From Trueperaceae bacterium (GTDB lineage: Bacteria > Deinococcota > Deinococci > Deinococcales > Trueperaceae): DNA of 8,236 nucleotides. Below are positions 1-8,171 of the stretch, one piece after another. Made by a program: the position numbers and the translations under genes. Location of the stretch: positions 1 to 8,236 of the forward strand of contig JAGXHO010000242.1 of assembly GCA_024636105.1 (NCBI GenBank), given 5' to 3'. The notes below the pieces were generated by a model that did no database searches, was not told the DNA's origin, and worked only from the letters and a program-made list of their open reading frames with translations. How positions within the stretch are numbered: the first letter of the stretch is position 1; the number at the start of each line of letters is the position of its first letter.

Positions 1-1336
<1,336 letters not shown>

Positions 1337-1352
1337 GGGGGACCTCCATGGA

Positions 1353-1370
1353 GTGCCCGGCGCTGGGCAC
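1353..1370 (-). other. Small hairpin next to the leuA ribosome binding site
   Basis: A perfect 6-bp inverted repeat, GTGCCC / GGGCAC with a 6-base centre, lies 5 bases upstream of the leuA Shine-Dalgarno GGAGG at 1343-1347. In the minus-strand mRNA it would form a stem directly before the ribosome binding site. It could modulate initiation or simply be chance in GC-rich DNA. No U-run follows, so it is not an obvious terminator. Confidence 0.35.
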
Positions 1371-1420
1371 CGGAAGCGGGGATGCGGCACGCTACCGGAG
1401 CGCGCCGCCGAAGGGGCGGT

Positions 1421-1466
1421 GGCCTGGGCGTGCGGTCGGCTAAGAGGCCGTCCGCACGCCCCGGCC
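1421..1466 (-). other. Long hairpin in the ilvC-leuA spacer
   Basis: Arms GGCC-T-GGGCGTGCGG-T-CGGC (1421-1440) and GCCG-T-CCGCACGCCC-C-GGCC (1447-1466) pair with only two mismatches around a 6-base loop, giving 18 paired bases. It is the strongest intergenic fold I found in the operon. No T-run follows on either strand, so a classical intrinsic terminator is doubtful. It could be a U-tract-less partial terminator, an RNA-processing or stability element separating ilvC from leuA, or part of a leuA-specific leader. The rest of the 204-bp spacer (1337-1540) holds a short CCGCC/GGCGG stem near 1404-1418, but no promoter of recognisable consensus and no convincing leader ORF. Confidence 0.55.
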
Positions 1467-1540
1467 TAGGGCCAGGCGGGCGGTGGGCGCAGCGCACCCC
1501 CCGCAAAGCCCGACCCGAACGACCCCTCCCCCGCGCAGCA

Positions 1541-2542
<1,002 letters not shown>

Positions 2543-2559
2543 GTGGGGTCTCCAGCCGC

Positions 2560-3096
2560 TCAGGCGGCGCGGGGTTTGGTGGTGGGGCGGTCGTCGGCGA
2601 GGCGGGCGGCGGTGCGCGGCAGCGCGACCCGACCGGTGCGGATCAGCTCGAGCACGCCGAAGGCGCGCATCTGCTCGATGAAGGCCTCGGTCTTGCCGGC
2701 GTCGCCGGTGACCTCGAAGGTGAGCGCGTCGCGGGCGACGTCGACGATCCGGGCCCGAAAATCCTGGGCGATCTGGCGCATCTCGACCCGGTCGTCGGGG
2801 GTGCGCACCGCGACCTTGATCAGCATGAGCTCGCGGTCCACGTACGGACCGTCCGAGTGGTCGATGACCTTGACGACGTCGATCAGCTTCTGGAGCTGCT
2901 TCTCCATCTGCTCGAGGCGATCGTCTTCACCGGTGACCACGAAGGTGGTGCGGCTCATGCCCGGCTCGTGGGTCTGGGCGACCGAGAGCGACTCGATGTT
3001 GTACCCGCGGCGCGCGAAGAGGCCCGCGATGCGCACGAGCACGCCGGGCTGATCGCGGACCGTGACCGACAGGACGTGGCGGCGGACCTCGCTCAT
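2560..3096 (-). CDS. ilvN: Acetohydroxyacid synthase regulatory (small) subunit
   Basis: This is the regulatory subunit of acetohydroxyacid (acetolactate) synthase. It activates the IlvB catalytic subunit and in this family confers valine feedback inhibition. The 178-residue product has an N-terminal ACT domain at about residues 5-80, with [20 protein letters not shown] followed by IESLSVAQT, the conserved effector-binding region. A second ACT-like C-terminal domain follows at about 90-160 ([48 protein letters not shown]). A charged, probably disordered tail rich in Arg and Pro ends the protein. The length matches the long single-unit IlvH/IlvN type. The ATG overlaps the ilvB stop by 4 bp (ATGA, 3093-3096), implying translational coupling and a balanced subunit ratio. 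The symbol ilvH would be equally valid; function is secure. Confidence 0.97.
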   Translation of the reverse strand: MSEVRRHVLSVTVRDQPGVLVRIAGLFARRGYNIESLSVAQTHEPGMSRTTFVVTGEDDRLEQMEKQLQKLIDVVKVIDHSDGPYVDRELMLIKVAVRTPDDRVEMRQIAQDFRARIVDVARDALTFEVTGDAGKTEAFIEQMRAFGVLELIRTGRVALPRTAARLADDRPTTKPRAA

Positions 3097-4781
3097 GCGG
3101 TCACCGGCTCGTCGTCCGCCTCTTGATCGCCGAGGATCATCTCGTCGACGCCGGCGCCGGCGGGCACCATCGGGAACACCTTCTCCGACTCGTACACCAC
3201 GAAGTTGATCAGCACGGGCTTCTTGGCAGCCAGGGCGCGCGGGATGAGCTCGGCGGCCGTCTCGCGGTCGAAGACGTTGTGCCCCTCGATCCCGTACGCC
3301 TCGGCGAGCTTGGCGAAATCGGGGTTCGAGTCGGCGAGGAACACTTCGGAGTAGCGCTCGGCGTGGAACATCTCCTGCCACTGACGCACCATCCCCAGCA
3401 TCCCGTTGTTGGTGATCGCGATGACGATGGGGAGCTGGTGTTTGTAGATGGTGGCGAGCTCTTGGATGTTCATCTGGATCGAGCCGTCGCCGGCGACGCA
3501 CACCACGGTCTCGCCCGGGCGCGCGAACGCCGCGCCGATCGCGGCCGGAAGCCCGAACCCCATGGTGCCGAGGCCCCCCGAACTGATCCAGGTCCGAGGC
3601 TGGTTCGTCGGGAAGAGCCGGGCGGCGAACATCTGGTGCTGCCCGACCTCGGTCGTCACCACGCAATCGCCCCCGGTCGCCCGGGCGAGCATCTGGATGA
3701 CCTCTTGCGAGACCAACGGCTTGTCGGTCTTGAAGCGTTCTGGATAGGCGGCCTTCCACGTGCGCAACTGCTCCCACCAGGGCTCGATGTCGAGCGTCTC
3801 GAGCTGCTCGGTCAGCCGCGGCAGCACGTCGCGGAGGTCGCCGACCACCGGGACGTGGGCGCGCACCAGCTTGGAGATCTCGGCCGGATCGATGTCGATG
3901 TGCACGACCGTGGCGTTCGGGGCGAAGCGGCTCAGCTTGCCGGTCACGCGGTCGTCGAAGCGAATGCCGGCGGCGACGATCAGGTCGCAGTGGCTGATCG
4001 CGCGGTTGGAGGTCACGGTTCCGTGCATGCCGGGCATGCCGAGCGCCTGCGCCTCCCCAGCCGGGAAGGCACCGATGCCCATGAGCGTCGTGATCACGGG
4101 CATGCCGGTGGTGCGGGCGAAGGCGCCGACCTCTTCGGCGGCCACCTGAGCGCCACCGCCCACCATCAGGACCGGACGCTCCGCGGCGCGTATGGCCTCG
4201 GCCGCGCGCCTCACCTGGCGGGCGTTGCCGACGACCGTCGGTCGATACCCGGGGAGGTCGATCACGACGTCGAACGACCCCTCGAAGGCCGCTTGCTGGA
4301 CGTCCTTGGGTACGTCGACGAGCACGGGGCCGGGTCGACCGGTGCTGGCGATATGGAAGGCCTCGGCGATCACGCGCGGGATGTCGGCGACGTCCTTGAC
4401 CAGGTAGTTGTGCTTGGTCACCGGAAGCGTGATGCCGGTGACGTCCGCCTCTTGGAAGGCGTCGGTGCCGATGAGCGACAGCGGGACGTTGCCCGTGATC
4501 GCCACGAGCGCCGACGAGTCCATGTACGCCGTTGCCAAGCCCGTGACCAGGTTCGTGGCGCCCGGACCGGACGTGGCGAAACAGACCCCTACGCGGCCGC
4601 TCGCCCGGTAGAAGGCGTCGGCGGCGTGCGCTCCCGCCTGTTCGTGGCGCACCAGGACGTGCTTGATCGGGGAATCGTAGAGGGCGTCGTAGATGGGCAT
4701 GATCGCCCCGCCGGGGTGCCCGAACACGGTCGTCACCCCCTGCATCTCGAGCGCCTTGAGTACGGCGGCAGCACCGTTCAT
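3093..4781 (-). CDS. ilvB: Acetohydroxyacid synthase catalytic (large) subunit
   Basis: IlvB is the thiamine-diphosphate enzyme that condenses two pyruvates to acetolactate, or pyruvate with 2-oxobutyrate to acetohydroxybutyrate, the entry step of valine, leucine and isoleucine synthesis. The 562-residue product has all three TPP-enzyme domains. The N-terminal domain has FGHPGGAIMPIYDAL and catalytic Glu47 in RHEQAGAHAADAF. The central FAD-type domain contains GIRFDDRVTGKL. The C-terminal TPP-binding motif runs from GDGS at 431-434 to Asn459 (ITNNGMLGMVRQWQEMF), with Asp432 and Asn459 as Mg2+ ligands. I chose the ATG at 4781 because MNGAAAVLKALEMQGV matches the family N-terminus. The frame is open back to 4874, but that extension is low-complexity Arg/His-rich and unlike the family. 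Start context is unusual: the best Shine-Dalgarno (AGGAGG, 4802-4807) is 20 nt away and serves a mini-ORF that overlaps this start. A weaker GGTGGA sits 5 nt upstream. ilvN follows with a 4-bp overlap. Confidence 0.97.
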   Translation of the reverse strand: MNGAAAVLKALEMQGVTTVFGHPGGAIMPIYDALYDSPIKHVLVRHEQAGAHAADAFYRASGRVGVCFATSGPGATNLVTGLATAYMDSSALVAITGNVPLSLIGTDAFQEADVTGITLPVTKHNYLVKDVADIPRVIAEAFHIASTGRPGPVLVDVPKDVQQAAFEGSFDVVIDLPGYRPTVVGNARQVRRAAEAIRAAERPVLMVGGGAQVAAEEVGAFARTTGMPVITTLMGIGAFPAGEAQALGMPGMHGTVTSNRAISHCDLIVAAGIRFDDRVTGKLSRFAPNATVVHIDIDPAEISKLVRAHVPVVGDLRDVLPRLTEQLETLDIEPWWEQLRTWKAAYPERFKTDKPLVSQEVIQMLARATGGDCVVTTEVGQHQMFAARLFPTNQPRTWISSGGLGTMGFGLPAAIGAAFARPGETVVCVAGDGSIQMNIQELATIYKHQLPIVIAITNNGMLGMVRQWQEMFHAERYSEVFLADSNPDFAKLAEAYGIEGHNVFDRETAAELIPRALAAKKPVLINFVVYESEKVFPMVPAGAGVDEMILGDQEADDEPVTA

Positions 4782-4807
4782 GCGGATCCACCCATGATGA
4801 CCCTCCT
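4778..4807 (-). promoter_or_regulatory. Shine-Dalgarno plus 5-codon mini-ORF overlapping the ilvB start
   Basis: On the minus strand AGGAGG (4802-4807) is followed after 6 nt by ATG (4793-4795) opening the five-codon ORF MGGSA, which stops at TGA 4778-4780. This stop overlaps the ilvB ATG (4779-4781) as ATGA. The only strong ribosome binding site ahead of ilvB is therefore optimally spaced for the mini-ORF, not for ilvB. This suggests ilvB may be translated by termination-reinitiation. Alternatively ribosomes use the imperfect GGTGGA (4787-4792 region) directly and the mini-ORF is accidental. Confidence 0.45.
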
Positions 4808-4863
4808 CGTGGCGCGCTCCGGTGGTGTACGGGCGTCGCCGGCGCTCGCGGTCTGTTACGCAA

Positions 4864-4893
4864 GACCCCGCCACGCTGGAGCGCGGCGGGGTC
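4864..4893 (-). terminator. Putative attenuator hairpin in the ilvB leader
   Basis: A 9-bp perfect inverted repeat, GACCCCGCC / GGCGGGGTC, has an inner 3-bp CGC/GCG extension and a 4-base loop. It lies between the end of the leader ORF (4921) and ilvB (4781). In minus-strand RNA it is followed by UUGCGU, only a weak U-tract. The 5' arm GACCCCG can alternatively pair with CGGGGUU inside the leader ORF (4931-4937; six Watson-Crick pairs plus one G-U), a plausible antiterminator. A further pairing, GGTGGTCG (4953-4960) with CGACCACC (4897-4904), also links leader-ORF codons to the spacer. These are the alternatives expected of an amino-acid attenuator; its termination strength is uncertain because of the poor U-tract. 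Confidence 0.5.
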
Positions 4894-4920
4894 GAGGGTG
4901 GTCGACCGCGAACGGTGAAC

Positions 4921-5010
4921 CTACGCCGAGAACCCCGGTCTCCATAGCGAACCGACCACCATCGATGCGACGGCGGCAGGCGCGACCTGGACGGGGTAGG
5001 CGCGGTTCAT
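4921..5010 (-). CDS. Putative leader peptide of the ilvBNC-leuA operon
   Basis: This is a 29-codon ORF that begins ATG 8 bases downstream of the -10 box of the ilv promoter, so its mRNA would be leaderless or carry 1-2 untranslated bases. It begins MNRAYPVQVAPAAVASMVVG and ends SLWRPGFSA. Valine takes 5 of 29 codons, including the adjacent GTG GTC pair at 18-19, and there is one leucine and no isoleucine. The ORF precedes a hairpin (4864-4893) whose 5' arm can pair with codons 25-27 of the ORF. By analogy with ilv/leu attenuators, ribosome stalling at Val codons when charged Val-tRNA is scarce would favour the antiterminator. Caution: Val and Ala codons (GTC, GCC) are naturally common in GC-rich DNA, so the enrichment is only moderate. 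It is not homologous to any leader peptide I can recall by sequence. Confidence 0.5.
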   Translation of the reverse strand: MNRAYPVQVAPAAVASMVVGSLWRPGFSA

Positions 5011-5018
5011 CGCCGCGG

Positions 5019-5047
5019 AGTATACGGGGTGCTATGCTGCTTGTCAA
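5019..5047 (-). promoter_or_regulatory. SigA-type promoter of the ilvBNC-leuA operon
   Basis: On the minus strand, TTGACA (5042-5047) is separated by exactly 17 bp (5025-5041) from TATACT (5019-5024), a 6/6 and 5/6 match to the housekeeping sigma consensus. The predicted transcription start is about 5011-5012, giving a leader of about 230 nt before ilvB. This AT-rich block stands out in the GC-rich background. The plus-strand spoVS promoter candidate lies within its spacer. Confidence 0.85.
5030..5038 (+). promoter_or_regulatory. Extended -10 promoter candidate for spoVS
   Basis: TGCTATGCT is an extended -10 (TGnTATGCT, with TATGCT at 5033-5038). No good -35 lies 16-18 bp upstream, which is tolerated in extended -10 promoters. 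A start near 5045 would give spoVS a 5' UTR of about 120 nt. It is embedded between the -10 and -35 boxes of the opposing ilv promoter, so one polymerase should exclude the other. Nothing closer to spoVS looks more like a promoter. Confidence 0.5.
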
Positions 5048-5118
5048 CCGAACGAACGCAACGCGCACCGTCCTGGTCGCGTCGCATCGGCCCCAGCGCC
5101 TTCGGCACGATCGTTCGG
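5048..5118 (+). repeat. Inverted repeat in the spoVS 5' UTR
   Basis: CCGAACGA (5048-5055) and its exact complement TCGTTCGG (5111-5118) are separated by 55 bases. Pairing can extend outward (AACC with GGTT) after a 2-base bulge. In the spoVS leader RNA the arms could close a large stem, or each could be part of an operator. The 5' UTR otherwise shows nothing recognisable. Confidence 0.3.
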
Positions 5119-5166
5119 GGTTGGTGCCTCGGTCGCCTCATCCGTTCCGCACGTTGGAGGCCCGCC

Positions 5167-5451
5167 ATGGAAACCCTTCGCGTCTCCGCCGGTTCGCGTC
5201 CGAACGCCGTCGCAGGGGCCGTCGCTGCCCTGTTGCGTCAGGAAGGCGCCGTCGAGGTCCAAGCGATCGGCCCCCACGCCGTGAACCAAGCGGTCAAGGC
5301 GCTGGCGATCGCGCGCGCCTACCTGGCGCAGGACGAGCTCGACCTGACCGCGGCACCGGGCTTCGTGAAGCTCGAGCTGAACGACGAGGAGCGCACCGCC
5401 GTGCGCTTCGACGTCGTCGCCGTGCCGCGCCGCGCCACGGCTCCGGCCTGA
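5167..5451 (+). CDS. spoVS: SpoVS family protein (stage V sporulation protein S)
   Basis: This 94-residue product matches the SpoVS family along nearly its whole length. The N-terminus METLRVSAGSRPNAVAGAVA is followed by AALLRQEGAVEVQAIGPHAV, then NQAVKALAIARAYLA and ELNDEERTAVRFDVV. SpoVS proteins are small alpha/beta proteins with an Alba-like fold, thought to bind nucleic acid. In Bacillus, SpoVS affects spore coat assembly and septation, but the family also occurs in non-sporulating Deinococcota, where its role is unclear. A short tail (RRATAPA) extends past the usual end. I chose the ATG at 5167 because GGAGG (5156-5160) is 6 nt upstream and the family starts there; the open frame extends further upstream but is not family-like. 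A 5-bp hairpin (ACGCC/GGCGT, 5451-5464) begins at the stop codon without a T-run. rsmB begins 25 bp downstream. Confidence 0.94.
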   Translation: METLRVSAGSRPNAVAGAVAALLRQEGAVEVQAIGPHAVNQAVKALAIARAYLAQDELDLTAAPGFVKLELNDEERTAVRFDVVAVPRRATAPA

Positions 5452-5463
5452 CGCCGCTCGGCG

Positions 5464-5469
5464 TACCCT
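5464..5469 (+). promoter_or_regulatory. Possible leaderless -10 box before the rsmB-like gene
   Basis: TACCCT fits the TAnnnT -10 pattern and ends 7 bases before the GTG start at 5477, the spacing typical of leaderless promoters in Deinococcota. The 25-bp gap after spoVS contains no Shine-Dalgarno sequence, which supports leaderless initiation. No -35 match is visible, so readthrough from spoVS remains possible. Confidence 0.35.
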
Positions 5470-5476
5470 GGCGCGC

Positions 5477-6817
5477 GTGACCCCCGGCGCACGGACCCCC
5501 AACCCCCCCACGGACCCACGCGACGTGGTGCTCGACGTGCTCGCGCGCGTGGCGACCGATGGCGCGCATGCCAGCGTCGCGCTCGACCGCGCGCTCGCGT
5601 CGCTCGCCCGGCCCGAGGACCGATCGTTCGCCACCGACGTGGTGTACGGAACCCTCCGCTGGGCACCCGCCATCGACGCCGCGCTGGAGGTTCGGCTCCG
5701 GGATCCCGATGCGCTCCCTGCACGGGTGCGCGCCGCGCTTCGGGCAGGCACGTACGAGCGCGGCGTGCGCGGCACCCCGGCGCACGCCGCCGTGCACGCT
5801 TGGGTCGAGGCGATCAAGCGCGGTCGGGGTCCTGAGGCGGCGTTGGCCGGCCTCGTCAACGCGGTGCTGCGCCGGGTCGACCTGGACGACGCGGAACGCC
5901 ACGGCGGGGTGGCCGCCGGGCTGGCGCTCCCCCCTGCGCTCTGGCGCCATCTGCTCGCCGCGTTGGGCACCGAGGACGCCGCCGCCTCGGCGCGCGCGAT
6001 GCTCGCGCCGGCGCCGCTGTGGCTCACCGAGCTGGGCGTCGGCGCGGTCGCCGCCCTCGAGGCCGAGGGGGCCGAGGTCCGACCCGGACCGCTCCCGACC
6101 TCGAAGTCGGTGCGGCCACGGCGGCCGCTCGCCGAGCTGAGCGCTTTCCGGGACGGTCTGGTGCAGCCGCAGAACCCCTCCTCCGCGGCGATCGTGGCGG
6201 CTCTCGGCGACGTGCGCGGTCGGACCGTCCTGGACGTGGGATCCGGCCACGGGGTCAAGGCGGCCCAGCTCGCGGCGGCCGGGGCGCAGGTGCTCGCGGT
6301 CGAGATCGACGCACGACGCTCCGAGGCGGGGCGCAGGAACCTCGCCCGACTCGGGTTCGAGGTGCGCCACGTGGTGGCCGACGCCACCGAGCCGCTCATC
6401 GGGCTGCCGCTGGTCGACGCAGCGCTGTTGGATGCACCGTGCACGGGGACCGGGACGCTTCGCGGTCATCCGGAGATCAAGCAGCGCTGGAACGAAGGCG
6501 ACGTGCACGTGGCGGCGGCACGCCAAGGCGCGCTGCTGCGGCGGGTCGCGGAACGCGTCCGCCCGGGGGGCCGCCTGGTGTACGCGGTCTGCGCGCTCGG
6601 CCGCGAAGAGGGCGAGGACGTGGTGGCCGGTTTCCTCGCGGAAGCGCCCGACTGGCGGTCGGCGCCCGTCGCGCTCGCGCTTCCGACGCGCGCCGCCGAG
6701 ATCGGAGCGCGCATCCTGCCGACGGTCGATGGCCTCGACGGCTTCTACGTCGCGCTCTTGGAGCGGGCCGCGCTCACCGAGCGCGCCGCGGACCTGGACG
6801 AGGCGGCGAGCGCGTGA
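5477..6817 (+). CDS. rsmB: RsmB-like 16S rRNA (cytosine-C5) methyltransferase
   Basis: RsmB transfers a methyl group from SAM to a 16S rRNA cytosine (C967 in E. coli numbering). The 446-residue product has the expected two parts. An N-terminal NusB-like helical domain spans about residues 13-135 (DPRDVVLDVLARV, VVYGTLRWAPAI, AVHAWVEAIKRG, GLVNAVLRRV). A SAM-dependent Rossmann domain follows from about 230. Motif IV is LLDAPCTGTGTLRGHPEIK with Cys322, and motif VI is VYAVCALGREEGEDVV with the likely nucleophile Cys372. Motif I is unusual: VLDVGSGHGVKAAQLAA (252-268) replaces the common DxCAAPGGKT form. Initiation is GTG with no Shine-Dalgarno; a leaderless start from TACCCT at 5464-5469 is possible. 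Its stop overlaps the next gene as GTGA (6814-6817). Family membership (NOL1/NOP2/Sun) is secure; the exact target base is inferred from the NusB-plus-methyltransferase architecture. Confidence 0.88.
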   Translation: MTPGARTPNPPTDPRDVVLDVLARVATDGAHASVALDRALASLARPEDRSFATDVVYGTLRWAPAIDAALEVRLRDPDALPARVRAALRAGTYERGVRGTPAHAAVHAWVEAIKRGRGPEAALAGLVNAVLRRVDLDDAERHGGVAAGLALPPALWRHLLAALGTEDAAASARAMLAPAPLWLTELGVGAVAALEAEGAEVRPGPLPTSKSVRPRRPLAELSAFRDGLVQPQNPSSAAIVAALGDVRGRTVLDVGSGHGVKAAQLAAAGAQVLAVEIDARRSEAGRRNLARLGFEVRHVVADATEPLIGLPLVDAALLDAPCTGTGTLRGHPEIKQRWNEGDVHVAAARQGALLRRVAERVRPGGRLVYAVCALGREEGEDVVAGFLAEAPDWRSAPVALALPTRAAEIGARILPTVDGLDGFYVALLERAALTERAADLDEAASA

Positions 6818-7707
6818 ACGCCGCACCGACGTCCCTGCCGGTATCCGACCGCGTGCATCTGATCCCCGGCGCCGTCAACGCGGTGCTCGTCGTCGACGGG
6901 GATCGAGCGTTGGCGATCGACTCCGGCCAGGGGAAGGACGGGGGGCGGCGCGTGCGCAAGGCGGCGCAGGCACTCGGGGTCGAGCTGGTGGCGCTGCTCA
7001 CCACCCACGCCCACGCCGACCACTTCGGAGGCCACGCGTACCTGTTGCGGCAGCGGCGCGTGCCGGTCCTGGCGCCTGCGGTCGAGGCCGAGTTGATGCG
7101 CGCGCCGGTCCTGGAGCCCGTGTACCTGTTCCACGGTGCACGACCGCCGGTCGAGCTCACGGGCGCGTGGCTCCAGGCGGAGGCCTCCCCCGTGGACCGG
7201 ATCGTCGCCGAAGGGCCGCTCGAGGTCGAGGGGTTCCGGGTGCGGCTCCTCGACGTGTCGGGGCACGCGTTGCGGCAGCTCGCGGTCGAGGTCGACGACG
7301 TCCTGGTCGCCGCCGACGCGGTCTTCGGCGCGAGCGTGCTCGACAAGTACCCGATCCCGTTCGGCCAGGACGCGGCCGGCCAGCGCGCCGCGGCGCTCCG
7401 GGTCGGCGACCATCCGGCGCGCGTGGCCGTGCCGGGTCACGGCGACCCAGCGGCTCCGGCGGCGCTGGCCATGGCCACCGTCGCGGCGCTCGACCGGGTC
7501 GAGGGCGCCGTGCTCGCGGCCGCCGACGACGCCGACGGCGGCGAGGTCCTCGCGCGCGTCGGCGCGGCCCTCGGGGTCGCCGCCCCGGACCTCCCCCGCT
7601 GGCACCTCAACCACACGACCGTGCACGCCCACCTCGGTGCGCTGCGCGCGGCCGGGCGGCTCGTCGCCCGCCTGGAGGGCCATCGCTTGCTCTGGGGGCC
7701 GCCGTGA
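6814..7707 (+). CDS. Metallo-beta-lactamase fold hydrolase with C-terminal helical/winged domain
   Basis: This is a 297-residue MBL-fold hydrolase with a complete two-metal site: TTHAHADHFGG gives His65, His67, Asp69 and His70, with His151 in DVSGHAL, Asp168 in VAADAVFG and His209 in VPGHGDP. The N-terminal strand pattern (VHLIPGAVNAVLVVDGDRAL, then AIDSGQGKDGG) is typical of glyoxalase II/LACTB2-like members. The last 40 residues (RWHLNHTTVHAHLGALRAAG, then RLVARLEGHRLLWG) look like a winged helix, as found at the C-terminus of LACTB2-type enzymes, which suggests a thioester or nucleic-acid substrate. No signal peptide or membrane segment is seen, so it should be cytoplasmic. It starts with GTG overlapping the rsmB stop by 4 bp and ends with GTGA overlapping the next gene, implying translational coupling. 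The substrate is unknown. Confidence 0.85.
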   Translation: MNAAPTSLPVSDRVHLIPGAVNAVLVVDGDRALAIDSGQGKDGGRRVRKAAQALGVELVALLTTHAHADHFGGHAYLLRQRRVPVLAPAVEAELMRAPVLEPVYLFHGARPPVELTGAWLQAEASPVDRIVAEGPLEVEGFRVRLLDVSGHALRQLAVEVDDVLVAADAVFGASVLDKYPIPFGQDAAGQRAAALRVGDHPARVAVPGHGDPAAPAALAMATVAALDRVEGAVLAAADDADGGEVLARVGAALGVAAPDLPRWHLNHTTVHAHLGALRAAGRLVARLEGHRLLWGPP

Positions 7708-8171
7708 TCGCCGAATCGAGCGGTTGGGTCCTGCGCAGCGCCGGCGCCTGCGCCGGCGTCACCGGCAGCGCCCACCTCCTGCGCACCGCGGAACGCACGG
7801 TGCTCGTCGACGCGGGGATGTTCCAAGGGGGCGACGACCCGGCGGGCGCGAACGCGGCGCCGTGGCCGTTCGACCCGCGGGGCATCGACGCGGTCGTCCT
7901 CACCCACGGGCATCTCGACCACGTCGGGCGGCTCCCGACGCTCGTGGCCGACGGGTTCCGCGGCCCGGTCTACGCCACCGCGCCGACCCTCGCGGTCGCC
8001 GAGGTGGTCCTGCGCGACGCCGCCCGGATCCAGGCCGAGGACGTCGCGCGCGGCCAGCGGGCCCTGAAGCGGTCGGGGCGCGACCCCCGGGTGCTTCGGG
8101 CGACCTCGGCGACGACGACGGGGCGCTCCACCCGCCGCCGGAACCGCCCCCGGTCGCCGATGCGGTGCTGA
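7704..8171 (+). CDS. Beta-CASP-type MBL RNA-processing protein, N-terminal part, frame broken
   Basis: This gene begins GTG, overlapping the previous stop as GTGA. The first ~130 codons match MBL proteins of the beta-CASP/RNA-exonuclease group (the type of Thermus TTHA0252): WVLRSAGACAGVTGSAHLLR, RTVLVDAGMFQGG, AVVLTHGHLDHVGRLP with His68, His70, Asp72 and His73, then GFRGPVYATAPT and ARIQAEDVARGQRALKRSGR. After about residue 131 (position 8096) the frame degenerates into Arg/Thr/Ser-rich sequence and stops at TGA 8169-8171. The real continuation is in another frame (see the fragment from 8096). The segment expected between, with the PLYxxxDV region and the third metal-ligand motif (GHxPGS), is absent. 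As it stands the 155-residue product would lack a complete active site. A sequencing or assembly deletion is as likely as a true pseudogene. Confidence 0.7.
   Translation: MIAESSGWVLRSAGACAGVTGSAHLLRTAERTVLVDAGMFQGGDDPAGANAAPWPFDPRGIDAVVLTHGHLDHVGRLPTLVADGFRGPVYATAPTLAVAEVVLRDAARIQAEDVARGQRALKRSGRDPRVLRATSATTTGRSTRRRNRPRSPMRC

Noticed and set aside
4782..4874. N-terminal extension of ilvB to an upstream start at 4874
   Set aside because: The added residues are Arg/His-rich and unlike the family, the start lies inside the attenuator hairpin, and MNGAAAVLKALE matches the usual AHAS N-terminus.
4856..5068. A 70-codon minus-strand ORF in the ilvB leader, including an internal 29-codon version from 4945
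   Set aside because: It starts upstream of the predicted transcription start, has no ribosome binding site, and its end runs through the hairpin; the leader ORF at 4921-5010 fits the promoter far better. I keep it only as a weak alternative leader peptide.
5029..5166. An upstream start for spoVS
   Set aside because: The extra 46 codons overlap the promoter region and are not family-like; GGAGG at 5156-5160 fixes the start at 5167.
5044..6826. Long minus-strand open frames opposite spoVS and rsmB (466 and 510 codons)
   Set aside because: They are Arg/Ser/Ala-rich low-complexity shadows of clearly coding plus-strand genes, with no domain signal.
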